Source of the DNA: Chondrus crispus
Taxonomy: Eukaryota > Rhodophyta > Florideophyceae > Gigartinales > Gigartinaceae
Length of the DNA stretch: 64,000 nucleotides
NCBI RefSeq assembly: GCF_000350225.1
Contig: NW_005178533.1
Span: 298,625 to 362,624 of the forward strand
Reading direction: 5' to 3'
Positions 10,485-22,661 of the stretch are shown here, in pieces; position 1 is the stretch's first letter, and every line of letters starts with the position of its first letter. The notes beneath the pieces were generated by a model. The model searched no databases. It was not told the origin of the DNA and was given only the letters and a program-made list of their open reading frames with translations. Position numbers and translations under genes: made by a program.

Positions 10485-10877
10485 TCAAACACAGCGGGTG
10501 AGAATCCCATATGCAAAAGTCTGTATCATGGTAGTTTCGCGAACAGTTGCGAGGTGCTTGTCCAATTCAAACCCAATTGTCTGGAGGATGGGTCGAGAAA
10601 GAATAACTTCGTCTCTTGGGTCATCGAAAACCAGATATTCCGGGATGCGGAGGTGCAGGGGGCCTGACGGAAGATGCAGAGTTGTGGAGATGCCGGCTTT
10701 CGACTTGGCAAATTCTGTGCGAGAGTCGTTCTCAGAACTACTACACATGGCCAGGCGCATAGGGATGGGGTTCATGAGGGGCAGGGCCATTGCGAAAACC
10801 CCTATGTCGGCGCATCTATTGAATTGTTCTTGGGACATTGCGCTGTGATTAGAGCCGTAGTCGCCGTTGATTACCAC
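10485..10877 (-). pseudogene. G2 aspartic protease remnant
   Basis: A retropepsin-like stretch with D-Y-G-S-N-H-S-A-M in the position of the usual D-x-G-S active-site strand, and E-V-I-L-S-R-P-I-L near the end, a typical second retropepsin motif, followed by F-E-L-D-K-H-L-A. Its location between gag and RT fits Gypsy order. Family assignment is by motif only. Confidence 0.6.
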
Positions 10878-11001
10878 CTTGGTATGGTCGGCAAGAAGTG
10901 CTTTTTATCTTCCAGAGTTAGCGAGAGATTCCGATGTGGATGCTGTGTTTGGATGAGACGCCTCGTGGAGGTCCATGAAAGAAGTTCTTGCACGACGGGA
11001 T

Positions 11002-11983
11002 TCATTTAAATGTTTTAGTAGTTCCATGAGTTAGTCTGTTTTTGGGGCTGTCTTTGACCAGGTGGAACCTTTCGCAGGCAGGGTTGAGACCACTGGGAGC
11101 TTTCTTTATGGAGGAAAATCCATAACTCTTCGACTGTGACGGACTCGTCGATGTAGAACTATTTCCAGCGTGACCTAGTAGAGCTGCAGGACTCCATGTA
11201 GAGCTTGGTGCGGGAGGCTTGAATGCACTGCTCCCACCGGCATCTACACGAAAGGTGGGACGGCCGGGAGGTTGCTCCTTGGTGGGATTATTTTCCCTGG
11301 ATCGTACGCATGCTTCACAGAACACAGCTTGCTTAACTACAATTTGTAGATTTTTTCCAGTCCTTGCGTAGTTCACGTTTTGATGACTGTAAGTTGCTTG
11401 CATCCTTTGTTCTCAGCGCATCTGGCTTCAGGGGGTCACAAAGCTGCTCGAAGGCAACCTTTGGGCTTTCTTCGAGAATAGCATACCAATTACGAACACG
11501 GAGAAAAGGCTTGTAATCGGAAAATACCTTTATAATGCGTAACTTTGCATCCGTTTCATATAAATTGATGCTCACATTCGATGAAACAGCATGACCAAGC
11601 TGTTCAACAGTAACTGAATACAGGGAAGTTCGTGTTGTTCTTGGAGCCGTGTCTGGAGTGTTAGATCAGTAAACTTGTCGATAGAGTCGATTTCAAACTC
11701 GAATTCTTCTAGTTCGATAAGCGAAGTGAGTAAAATCGGCATCCACAGACGACTTGAGTGGAATTGGTTCGACGGTACCTTCGCTGTTTTGGGCATCGGT
11801 GATGCGGAAGAGATGTATTTCTCTCTCCCACGGAAAGTTGTCAATGCTTTTCTGCCCAAGCTGACGCAGTTCTGAGTGGGAAATGGGGGTAAAAAGGTGT
11901 TGAATACCTTTATGGCATTCGGCCGTGGTGGTTGGGAAAGAATTTGCAGTCACGTACGAGGAACTTCTTTGCGAAGTGACCAC
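11002..11983 (-). pseudogene. G2 gag-region remnant
   Basis: Several overlapping minus-strand open stretches upstream of the protease part. No clear zinc knuckle or coat-protein core can be named. It is assigned to gag by position within G2 and by the lack of any other candidate; the calls inside it are weak. Confidence 0.4.
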
Positions 11984-12000
11984 CTTTGCGTTTGCAAGAA

Positions 12001-13205
12001 GTTGAATGTTGAGAATGAAGAGCTCTGATTTTAGTTTACTGTTTCAGCTGAGATTAAGTACTGAGCGAAAAAGCAGAACTAAGCTATGAAGGAATGCTAG
12101 GCAGGAGCAGTTGTCGAAAGTAGTAACTCGTGTACGCAAGGAGAATACCCAAATAGGGCAACATCTCCAAAAGTGGTTGAGTGCCACTACACGCTTTGGT
12201 GAGCATTCACTCTGTCATTACCAAGACTTTGCCACGCGCATTTGCGCACTGTCCTCGCGCTCGTGCGCATCTCTACTTTCATATACACTCGAAACGCCTC
12301 CCGTAGCGTCTCGCCCGAACACGCACAACAGTCGATAAACATCTCCCCTACAAATATTTATAATTACGTATGACGTGTTACTACTTAATGCACGAAAACA
12401 ATCAACGTCAATTTGTTTAAGAATAGAGTTTGAACTAATGAATATCATGTAGTGAGACCATCTTCTTGCGTCGCGACACTTCGACGGGTGTGAAAATTGG
12501 TTTGTGTAGGAGCACAGTGTGAATTAAAGACACAAAAGCAAAAGGACAAGTCTTGAGTGGCAACAAGCGAACAAAACAGAATGATGGAAATGCAGGACAA
12601 TAGGAATAAATAGCTGCATAGAATTATTTAGCTGATGTTTAAGACGGTTCCGGATGTTGTTACACAGACGTAACAATTAAGTAGGAAGTCGGCAAATGGC
12701 AGCTCTCTTCCGTCTGACCTGCTACGGCACCCCGGTGATCTACGCTTGCGAGCAGCAGGTGGATTTTGCCGATCGCGGAAGTGCGATGCGGCGGGAAGTG
12801 GCGAAACGCCTACTGGGCTTAGCAGTACCTGCTCAATGGAAAACGCAACGGCGTTTAGTAACAGAACAGTGTTCAGTCGTAAAATGAGAATTCGATGATT
12901 TTTGCTCTCTACATTCTGTCCATTGCTGGATGGTGATTTCTACTACTGCCCGCATACGCCCGCCAGACCAATGAGGATTTCCGCACACAGCAGAGACTCG
13001 ACTAAATTGTCTGAGTCTCTGTTGCGTCTCTCTTTTGACATATGACTCCTTAGATTATTCGAGAAACTCCATTGCCTATTCTTTAGCGACGTTGAGCTTT
13101 GCGTCGTTTTGAGAAATTCTCATTGCAACAAGAAATTGAGCAGTATTGGCAAGTAGCAGACAAGCTATATGCCATGAATCGGAGTTTGCGGTATTTTTTT
13201 CAAAC
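12001..13205. other. No assignable feature
   Basis: Mixed-composition sequence with only short open frames. The longest (12696-12887, plus) has no recognisable motif. Probably the outer part of G2 or older repeat debris. Confidence 0.4.
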
Positions 13206-13210
13206 TTAGT

Positions 13211-13960
13211 TCGTTGTTTTTATGGCCTTAACGGCTGCGCACGAAGACCGTTTTATACCGCATTTCATGTACAGTTGAAGTCTCATAGCGCTCCAGTGCA
13301 TGTGTGGTAGTCAGTCTCAATTCTGCTGAATTGAGAATATCAGTACTGTATGTTGTGAAATCTCGGGGGTGAGAACAAAGTGTAGTCTTCCGGTATTTTT
13401 GACAGTATCCTAGAGGATATAAGCGGGGCGCAGGAGCGCGAAGGGGTCTCACGTACGAAGGCAGTAGCAGATTCCTACCAATGAAACGTGAATACTCACC
13501 GTTGGTGGTTTTATTCTCTGTCCTTCCCGTTTTTCTTCTCCGCGCTCTACGAAGCGGTAGGGTTCATACAACTATCAGTAAAGGGAATGAGTTATCTCGG
13601 ATTTATCGCGAATGCAATCAGGATAATTGCATCCATTCCCATTATTTCTATCAGCGCTCCAGAATGCTGTCTGCTTCTCCCTGATTATCAGCAACTAGCT
13701 TCCACACTTGTTCTGTCTGTCAACGTATCCGGACTCATCCACGTATGTCCGATGTGATCACACACCGTTGTTGTCCACTGAAATTCACATGTATTTCTCA
13801 ACAATGCAGCATATTATTCACGGGCCATTTACTACGGCTCCGAATATGACAGATCGCACATGAGTCACTGCATTAGAGCACATTTTAGTGCAGTATAAAC
13901 ATGGCTTGAATAGTACGACGACGTAACCCGTTCCAAGAGGATATGATTACCATCTGCACC
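13211..13960. repeat. R1 repeat, copy 1 (interrupted)
   Basis: 13211-13347 matches 38263-38398. 13809-13855 matches 38402-38450. 13849-13952 matches 17991-18100, including the TATA-like GCAGTATAAA. The stretch 13348-13808 has no partner in the window and may be an insertion or a part lost from the other copies. The family behaves like an LTR next to Copia C1 and C2. Confidence 0.6.
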
Positions 13961-14411
13961 ACGTGCACGATCTAGCAATTGATAGCCCCGCCCACCCACT
14001 CTTTCCCACAACGGACCGCCCACCCCAACCCAAGGGCTCACCCCCAATCTTATCGTCAAGCTCTCACGTACATTCCGGCAGCCTCCCCCGCTGCCTCCCC
14101 CAATGCCTCCGATCATAATACCTTAAAAAGAGGTGGAACAGGGAAATTGTACCCCTGGCATGTCACTCCAACAACATGTTACGGCCCACAACAGTATTCG
14201 CACGAAGAAGATCGCTGCGCGCCACCCCAACATATCCGATCCGATTACTACCGTCGATTTCCTCATAAAAGGCCTACCTTTGAACCCCAGAACTTCTAAT
14301 ATTAGCCTTTAACTATTGGCCCTCGCTCCTCTGGACGTACATTTTCTGACATATTCAAGAAAATCGCGACGTACATTACACCACTGCTTCACCAACGGCC
14401 TCTCATGATGA

Positions 14412-14452
14412 GCAGCTGTAGTAGGGTCAGAGTCTGACCCTACTACAGCTGC
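14412..14452. repeat. Perfect 41-bp palindrome
   Basis: Two exact 20-base inverted arms (GCAGCTGTAGTAGGGTCAGA and its complement) separated by a single G. It lies in the gag region of C1 and is far too regular for decayed coding sequence. Confidence 0.9.
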
Positions 14453-15380
14453 AAATTCAATACCCGAGATGCCTAAGCTTTCGGCCCTGTCAGCACCATG
14501 TACGAAAAGGACTTCAACACCGCCAACACACTGACGACCAATGCCGCACCCCTGACCACCCGAAAAACAAACTGGAACGCACACCAGCAATCCCCAGCCA
14601 GAAAAAACTCGCGCCGCCCCCATGCCAGGCTCGCAAATCTCGCCCAAGGAAACCCTGCTCCTGGCCTGTACGGAGCTTTTAATCTACAAGATAGTCCTGC
14701 AACTGCACGGCATCAAACTATGGACAGTTTAGTCGACCCCGCCGATGATCCAAATATCTTTTCTGGTGTGTTCATCCTTGAGTTGGGAGCACATCACTTT
14801 CACATTTCTCGATCTACCCAGACCACAGCTCCCCTCCCCACATCCCTCTACACGAGAAGTGCCACTAACCAACGCACTCCATGCTCTCAACACGGCACTG
14901 GACAGATTCCTCCTTCCCGTGATCACGGCATCCGCCTCAAGGTTATTGTTACCCCAAGATCCAACAACCTCTCATTTCGGTACGCAATCTCGCTAAAACC
15001 ATATGACCGGTCACGTTATCCCAGGACCACGCCATCATTTACAGCTGTCATGGCACCTGTGTTGCTGTTGGCCCCTGGTATTGTCACCTCCGCGCCTATG
15101 CATGGCATTAACCCAAAAAAACTTCCATCACCCCCACTCACTATTCGCATGCATCACAACACAACGCACAGTAAAACATCGTCGGTCACCAATGTATGCT
15201 CTATCGTTCTCCAAACCTCCCTCTCATTCACCAACTCTCCGCATTATCTCGACACCCACAAAATCTGCGGCAGATACCTGGGAAACGCCCGCAACCCGCA
15301 CCAAAGATCAAATCTCTCACTTTATTGCCACCCCCATCCGGGAAGAATACCCCCACACCACTTACACAAGAAAGGTGTGA

Positions 15381-15881
15381 TTGATACTTGGGGCTGTACC
15401 ACTTCCCCCGTGTGCCATTCAAAACATTGCTCGCCCAGACACGCTCCCGGTCCTCCCGGCCCAACTCCAGCGAACGCCTCCCAAACATATATGCCGCGTT
15501 TGCCCCTACGCAAAGCAGAGACCAGCCCCCCACCACCTCACAACGCACCTCTACGATGTCGGGCAGTACTCCAGTTCGGACATCTGCGGACCGATTCACC
15601 CCACCTCGACACACGGACATAATCACTTTCAAACGTTCGATGACGCCGCACCCAGTCACCTCTCCATCTTCTTCCTCCAACACCGGCCGCAAGTAACCAC
15701 AGTCTTTCTCTACTTCATATCCGCTCTCCACGGTCGAGGTCTATCCACCCACACGCTCCTCACAGACAATGCAATGGAAGTTTGTTCGACAATTGCTAAA
15801 ATGATATACAACCAAGCAAGCATACAACACATAACAATCATCCCGATAATCCCCGGAAAATTCCATCGCAGAACGTGGTAA
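15381..15881 (+). pseudogene. C1 pre-integrase and integrase part
   Basis: The frame shows a C-R-V-C zinc pair followed by the transition to the integrase core with D-I-C-G-P-I (first catalytic Asp) and later L-L-T-D-N-A-M-E (second Asp followed by Asn). Both are standard for Copia integrase. Broken element part. Confidence 0.72.
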
Positions 15882-16529
15882 CCAGACGTTCCTCAATGCC
15901 GCCCGCGCCGCCCTGAATAAATCCTCTCTCTCCGCCGTCTTCTGGGAAGACGCTGTCCCGAGGCTCCGGTTTTAAATACAACCTCATGCTGTACAAGGCC
16001 GTCGAAAACATTCCCATGCAATATTGTACAAATAGAAGCCCAAGGTTCCCAAATAATTCCATTGGGCCAACTCGGAACAATTCCTATTCACGCACCAAAA
16101 CAGAAACGCCAAGCCCGTGCCTTACTAGTACGGTACTAATACGTTACATCTGAGCAACTCTTATGTGTACAAGATATATACACTGGATCCAATCACACCG
16201 CTCGTGGAGTCAATTTCGTGCCCTACCACCGCACAATGGATCCCGCTGCCACCTCGGCCCATGCCTTCCGCATCACAAGCCACACTATCCACACAAACAT
16301 TACCCCCCACGCCACCGCCTGCAAGCCTTGTTGCGGCCCGCGAGCTGCGGAGAGTAGCTTCTGGGTATAGCCGCGGCTATACACCAACGCTAATCTCTGG
16401 ACAAAAGCTCACGAGACCGAACTCCAAACCTTACACAACTAGAAGGTCTTCGCATGGAGCCCTTCTCGAAAAGCCCCGGGTTCTGCACCCGTTGTCCCTC
16501 TCAAAATCACCGACCAATACAAAAGAGCC

Positions 16530-17875
16530 CCAAACTCCAACACGCAGTACAAAGCTAGATGCACCATCAGAGGCCATCATGTGAAACCGGGCATACATTA
16601 TGATCCGAACGAGACAACTATGTTTATGGGTGACCGCACAACAGTCCGTTCAATACTGGCAATCGCCGCCGCCAACAACTGGCCCGTTCGGCACTTCGAT
16701 ATCACGGAAGCATACCTTTACGAAAAATACCCTGCAAAGCATCAAGTCTTCATCCTCAAAAATTCCCCGCTTCGACGGCTCCGTCACTCACCCTAACCAC
16801 ACAGCCCGACTCCAAGGCAACATTTACGGTTCCCCTCCGCTGCCCCATTCTACTTCACCGCCCTTGCCAAACACCTTACAGCTCACGGTTACCAACAGTC
16901 CTCGATAGACTCCTGCCTCTTCACGAAACCCACAAGTGAGCGCAACTCAATGTTGCTCTCTCCATGGACGAATTTCTCTTCACTTCCCCAACCACAGAAG
17001 CGATTAAAGAGCTCTTTCGTGTCATCTCCCTCAAATATACTATCGAAGACCTGGGGTTACCCGCCACATACTTTCAGTTGCACGTAACTCGGAAAATATG
17101 GTGCTATCCACATATCTCAACAGCATTCGGCTCGACACATCTTGCACAAAACCAATATACAAAACTGCAATCCTAGACCTTTTCCCTCACCGCCTAAGAT
17201 CCATGTCGACGCCGATGCCTCCACCCCCGCCTACCCATCAACAGCAACATAACCTACCGCCAGCTCGTATGCGACCTCCGTCACCAGCCCACAGCACTAC
17301 TTTTGACATCCATCAAAATTTGAACAGCCTAGCCTCATACATGAACTCCCCTCACAATGCACACAGGCATCAACTCAAATGGCCGTTACGCTATATCCAC
17401 GCAACCATCGACCAGGAAATCACTTAAGTCTCACATAGTGTCGAACTAACCTGGTACGGGACGTAGACTTCGTTAATGCCAAAGACAAACGTTCCGTTTT
17501 CAGAAATGTCCACTCGATCAATTCCTCACCAATTTCTTGGACATCAGCACCCCGAACCACCGTGGCCCTCTCTACATGCCAAGCTGAGTACCTGGACGCA
17601 ACATGCGTGACACAACAAACCTATTGGCTACGTCGCCTTCTCTACGACATACAAGCCTCCCACAACAACCGATTGCACTTCTCATCGATAATCAGGCAGC
17701 CTTCCAGGTCGCTGTGAAATCAGCACCAACCAAACGCCGTAAGCCTATCGACATACGAAACCGCTACTTTCACGATCATATCGCCAGAAATATCATTCGC
17801 CTTCACCACATACACTCCTCTGCCAACCTTTTAAACCTGTTTACCAAGCCCCTCGGTCGCCTTCGCTTCCAGTAA
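16530..17875 (+). pseudogene. C1 reverse transcriptase and RNase H
   Basis: The upstream half has the Copia RT entry (K-A-R-C-T-I-R-G, S-I-L-A-I-A-A-A, F-D-I-T-E-A-Y-L), then a F-x-Y-T-I-E-D-L-G-x-P-x-Y-F strand. The last part (17603-17875) is RNase H with L-L-I-D-N-Q-A-A and the D-I-R-x-R-Y-F-H-D-H motif, ending L-F-T-K-P-L-G. Broken in several places. Confidence 0.8.
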
Positions 17876-17932
17876 CTTATATTCGCCTTCAACCTGACAT
17901 AAAGACCCGCTTTCTCCTCCCTTCATCGCAGT

Positions 17933-18263
17933 GTCCCCTGGGACTAACAGATTGCACATTCACCGATACTACTCGACGGTTCGTCGCCCACAGATCGCAA
18001 ATATGTCACCGCATTACAGCATATGTATTGCAGTATAAATATGACCAGAATAGTACCACAACCGCAAAGTGGGGAGTCACAGATCTTCCGTTCCAACAGA
18101 ATACACAGAAAATTATTTCCTCTGCGTGTCACTACAGTAGACTGCTAATCTGTTACGTGGTTCTTTCCTAGAACCAGAGTAGAAGAGTTGAGGTCTAGAA
18201 CTGTACTGTAAACAGAGTTCAAATAGTGAACCTTTTACTATTTCTGGAGGTCCCGATGCGACA
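17933..18263. repeat. R1 repeat, copy 2, at the C1/C2 boundary
   Basis: Starts TGTCCCC and ends GATGCGACA, and includes an inner inverted pair TAACAGATT (17945) and AATCTGTTA (18147-18155). Shared with copy 1 (TATA-like segment) and with copy 3 (TGGTTCTTTCCTAGAACC segment). Read on the minus strand it begins right after the RNase H end and a purine tract of C2, so it could be the C2 3' LTR, but it also follows C1. Assignment is open. Confidence 0.55.
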
Positions 18264-20355
18264 TGACCCCTCAAGGATTGATTCCTTCACCTTTTAAGCG
18301 CTCCTGATGTTGTTGATATGTAGAGCCAACCAGTACCTTTGTCAAGGAGTCTGTGCGGTTTTCAGACGAGGATGTGTACAGTGCCTGTATTTTTGCACGC
18401 TGTAATAGTTCCTTTAAGTACTTTCTTCCGATGTGATTTACATTGCGAAGTCCTTGCACGTCCCCAGTCCACGCGATTGTGCCTAGATTTTCCTGAGAGA
18501 TGGCAGTCGGAGGCAGATTGTGATGCAGAACTCCAATTTCTTGAAGTAATTGTCGTATCTACACAACGTTTTTCGCACATTTTGCAATGAACTCTTCTTC
18601 GCATGTTGAAAGCGTCACGCGTCCCTGCATTCGTGAAGACCAAATAATTGGAGTTTCGTTAATAGTGACAACACAACCAGACTTTCCGCGTCAGACCAAC
18701 CTTTGAGCGTGATGATGTTGAAGAATTGAAATTCAGACCGTGATCCTTTGTGCTGATGCAATAACGCACAACGTGCTTCATGGCTTTACAATTTACCATG
18801 CAGGGTGAAGCAGCAAATTTTGCGCGCACAGAGACTGATGCTATAATATCATGCCTCGTTCTTGTTGCTAGAAAAAAGAGTGAACCCAGAATCTCTCTGT
18901 ACGGGACTTTCTGCATCTCGTCTTCTTAGTCCCCTGTTCCAATCTGCTTGCCTGGTAGAGCGCGTGACCCATTGGAAGCGGTGTAGTTGGCTTAGCATTT
19001 GACAGTTTTGTTGAGATGTTCCCTATATGCAAAAGTACCACAAAATGATGTGAGATGTGCCCTATATGCAAAAGTACCACATAATCTACTCTTTGCAATG
19101 ACTAGGTACAATGAACTGAGTCGCAGGATGAAGCACGGTAATGCTCCATGATAAGTACAGTGAATCAAGGATAGTTTTTCTTACCAGTGTAACAGGTTGT
19201 CATGTTGGGTGTCATTACATCAGGCCCATTATGAGGTATCCAGATTAGTCTCTACCGTGACACCCGACCAAGAGGTACTGTATCGTCGGTTTCGCAGGTT
19301 TACGAAGAGAGAATCCATCAGATAATATATAAGTACTACTTTGCTCTACTCCGAGTAAAGAAAGTATCACATCATCTGAAAGACTAACATCCTCCCCTCC
19401 AGAAATCGTACTGCCCCAAGTATTTTGGGCCTCTCGATAATTTTCTCTATGAAGGAGCGTTGTGAAAGTAGGAGTGTATTGACTATTTCGGTGATCATGA
19501 CTCCAAGAAAGTATGGTAGTTCTCCCAAATCCTTCAACCTAAACGAAAGAGGCAACTGTAGGACGACATCCTCGATAAATTCAGCCGTTCCAAATAGTGC
19601 CAATTCATCGACGTATGCAAGAACAATGACCACTTTCTGGTCGCAGCGAAGAATGAAGACGCAATCACAAGACAATCACTGCTTAAACACGAGCTTCTTC
19701 AAGGCTGTAGCCAGACGTTCAAACTACTGCCTCGGAGCATGTTAGAGACCATACACAGACTTGATAATCCTCACTACGCGTCATAAGCGTGATCACAGCC
19801 TGGGATATGCGGCAGCTTCAGGCAGATGGACATAGATGCAAGAATTGTTGCGTATAAGAATGCTCAGTCACATCTGACTGTCGGCGGCTCCACCATAGGA
19901 CACCGCAAAGAGTGAAAAGAAGATGCATAAACATAAGCTCAAAACATGCCACTGGAGCGTAAGCCTCGTCCTAAGGCTTCACTGCGGCTCGTTTGCAAAT
20001 TTCCACGTGCAACGAGACGAGCTTTGAATCTATAGGGATATCCATATTCATTCCGTTTCAGCTTAAGACGGCAACGGTCGTACAGCATCTGCAGGTTTTC
20101 AGCCTTCTTTCACGTACCGGCGTCCAGAAGATTTACGAATTCTTCTGCAATAGCTTTGTTGCAGTGCTTGTCCGCTGCAGACTGAACAGCCTCTTTGATA
20201 GAGGGGTCGTCAGGAGTGCTGATGATTTCCGGGATTGCTATATAGGCTCAGGGGAGAAGTTTATAGTCTTTGACATGCGCTGTAGGATAATCGTCCGTGT
20301 CTGTTTCGTCATCGTCTCCTGTTGTGTTTGATACAGGCGGATGGTAGGTGACTGC
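18264..20355 (-). mobile_element. C2: Ty1/Copia element, left part (RT and RNase H)
   Basis: Minus-strand Copia RT and RNase H. 19367-19675 holds the V-L-A-Y-V-D-E-L RT strand with K-D-L-G-E-L-P-Y-F-L-G. 18659-18916 holds the P-Y-R-E-I-L-G-S-L-F-F-L-A-T-R-T-R connection. 18271-18459 holds the RNase H end with L-T-K-V-L. The rest of C2 (integrase, protease, gag) lies at 27326 and beyond. The 7-kb gap is exactly element C3. C2 is broken many times. Confidence 0.82.
19015..19083. repeat. Short tandem duplication (about 38 bp, two copies)
   Basis: The stretch CCTATATGCAAAAGTACCAC occurs twice in tandem at 19022 and 19060. A small local duplication inside C2. Confidence 0.8.
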
Positions 20356-20780
20356 TGATGGAACAGGCATCTCGGACGCCGCCGATCCTGTAAGTTGGCG
20401 ACGAGAAGACTACAGTAGCACCTCTCGGAGAGTCAGCCTGATCCTGATCGGTTCCCTCAGGAGCCCAATCAACAGTACAGTGCCTCCGACAAACCCGAAC
20501 AGAGAAACTGTCTGTCTCTTTAGCTTCAGCTTACTAGTATCACAACCTCCTCTAGCAACTACATCGAAGAAGAGAGATCACACACACACTAACGACTCAC
20601 TGAATAAACTCAACCAACTTACGCGAGAAGAACCTCGCCGGGCAGGAGCCTACCCTCAACCCCGGCGTTGTAACGCCCTCAAAACCGCCCGTCCAGGCAC
20701 TAACCCTCAGCATAACCTCAACGATTCATTGTTACACACTGAAGAGATCATCCTCTTTTCCCAATATTGATGCTACAGCA
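20356..20780 (+). repeat. C3 5' LTR
   Basis: Begins TGATGGAACAGG and ends ATTGATGCTACAGCA. It matches 26897-27325 over its full length with a few short indels (CA-repeat length near 20580). Confidence 0.9.
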
Positions 20781-21691
20781 CTTGCAGGTTTATGATACAT
20801 CAACCTGAACTAAACTCGATATGAAAAACTTAGTCTTTTCTGGTACTGTTACCGACTTTGGCTACACGTCATGCCGAACCGAGTAACTGCGTGTGATGGC
20901 ACAGACCCCTCCGAAATTTTTTCGGAAGGTGCGACTGGCCAAGTGCTGAAAGAAGTACATAAGGTCTATCGGTCACACCACGGAATCGACTATATCTGTG
21001 ACCAAGTCACAGAAGCTCTGAATGTTCTGTTGCTAATATATTGGTGTAATTGCAAGAACGTTTGTCGCCAGATGTCATCTTGACTGAACAAAGTCTTGTT
21101 GACCATCAAGTTTTCCATTCTGTTCGAAAGATAATGGAACTATCTGGTACTGCTGTAGACCGCAGTATAGGCGTATCAATGGCTAAGAAATCGTCGACGC
21201 CCTTTATTCGGATTTGCCAGACGTTTTAAAAGAGGCACGCAAAACGCTGGAAGGCATCACATAATATGGCACCCTCCGTCCTAATGCTCCCACCGCGCGG
21301 GCTAATTATGAAACTCAGACAGGCCACGCAAACATGACGTAAAGACCAAACGCTAACGCCACAGACCATGACTCAGCCGTAACTGTAAGCGGGTCACACA
21401 GTTGATCCAGCCCGCGTGAAGTACCAGAAGTACTTGGCAGTGGCGAACTAAACAATAATGATCGCCGATTTTGGGTTGTGAAGCAGAGCCCATACCAGTC
21501 TAGATTGAGTGTTGCAAAGAACCGCCAATCAGTGGCAAGCGGATTCTCGCAGCTCGGGAGCAAATTCTCAGTTTTACCTGGGACGGGACAACCGCTGCAT
21601 GTTGTCAAGAGAAGATTAATGGAACTGATTTTTGAGCAAGAAATCCCTGCAGACCAACAAGTACGGTTGATTTATAACTGTCTATCAGGGA

Positions 21692-22363
21692 TTGCGAACG
21701 AATGTTTTACTCATCGGTGCGCAACCCATCTCCTGTATGGACGCAGATTTTTCCCGGCTCGAAACTCGTTTCGACTCTAAACAACACCAAGCCCAACTCT
21801 GGAACTACCTCAAACGTCTGACATTCCCAGGTATGAAGAGTGAAAAGGGATGCAGTGATAATGAAGTTCTAAACGAGGCACATGCTATAATCCTGAAGTA
21901 CATCCCCCAATGCGGACCTTTATTTCACGGTTGCCACCAAGATGGGCACATGTCAACGATTATGGCTGACATTGTACACAGCCAAGACTGGGTGGAAGCT
22001 GTGTTGACTGCGCGAATTACATCTGATGGCACTATAAATTCAATGGATTACAATTCATTCTACAGTATGCTTACATCAGCCCTAACACTTCGTCAAAATC
22101 GACAAAAGTCTCAACATCGCACTGCTGATACTACATTCTATGGCAGAAGGTACGGTCGAACCACCACCGAGTCCCGTAACGGTCGCCTCGATTTCTCTCG
22201 CCGAAAGGGACCAGGCCGATCGCCTTCGGAGCTTGTTGCGCTCAACGCTAGAACGAAGTGTTTACGCTGCGGACGTATTGGCCATTGGAAGGACGGAATG
22301 CGCAGACCGCAGTCAGTCCATAACCGCGATAATTCGATTGCAAATCAGAGAGAAGGGAGGTAA
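21692..22363 (+). pseudogene. C3 gag part with zinc knuckle
   Basis: The frame contains a helical gag-like body and then the knuckle C-L-R-C-G-R-I-G-H-W-K. Its position directly after the 5' LTR and leader fits a Copia gag. Broken element part. Confidence 0.7.
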
Positions 22364-22661
22364 CGATTGAGCGGCTGCAGAGATCGTTTTCGCAATTGCC
22401 ACGGACAATGACGAATACAACGATTTCATCCAAACAACTGGACCGGAATTTCATGAAGAGCACCGACAAGATAATACTTTTGAAGTCATACTGGCTGGAC
22501 GGAACACGCCGAGGTAGAAATTTGTGACACATTTGAAACTCTTTTAGAAGCAGACACGCCTCACATCTTTGCGCACCGTCAGAATCAATTTCATACTTCC
22601 GAAGAGAGGGATTCTTAGAAGCCAGTGCTATTGTAGTGGATCCCACGCTGGCAAATGAAGT

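Larger units (their letters stand above)
8167..12000 (-). mobile_element. G2: older Ty3/Gypsy, broken, interrupted by G1
   Basis: A worn Gypsy of a lineage different from G1, G3 and G4. Parts on the minus strand, right to left: gag remnants (about 11000-11980), an aspartic protease part (about 10485-10877, with D-Y-G-S and later a V-I-L-S-R-P motif), reverse transcriptase (about 9490-10146), an RNase H region (about 8400-9480, poorly preserved) and the start of the integrase core (8167-8345). It is broken many times. Its integrase ends exactly at the G1 LTR, so its remaining 3' part should lie beyond G1, to the left of the window. No LTR pair was found. The right limit is approximate. Confidence 0.75.
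13970..17880 (+). mobile_element. C1: Ty1/Copia element, broken
   Basis: Copia-order parts on the plus strand: a gag-like start (14.0-14.7 kb), an aspartic protease strand near 14780 (L-G-A-H-H-x-H-I), a GAG-pre-integrase zinc region and integrase core (15380-15890), RT (about 16530-17200, with G-D-R-T-T-V-R-S-I-L and F-D-I-T-E-A-Y) and RNase H (17430-17875, ending in a L-F-T-K-P-L-G-R motif). The codons are unusually rich in C and A. It is broken many times. R1 pieces flank both sides, but I could not fix clean LTR borders. Confidence 0.8.

Noticed and set aside
12696-12887. Small plus-strand frame with a bacterial look (A-C-E-Q-Q-V-D-F-A-D-R)
   Set aside because: Only 63 residues, no motif, no upstream or downstream partner.
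14498-15622. 374-residue plus-strand frame across C1
   Set aside because: Rich in Pro/His/Thr without domain motifs. The Copia protease and pre-integrase motifs lie in another frame of the same stretch.
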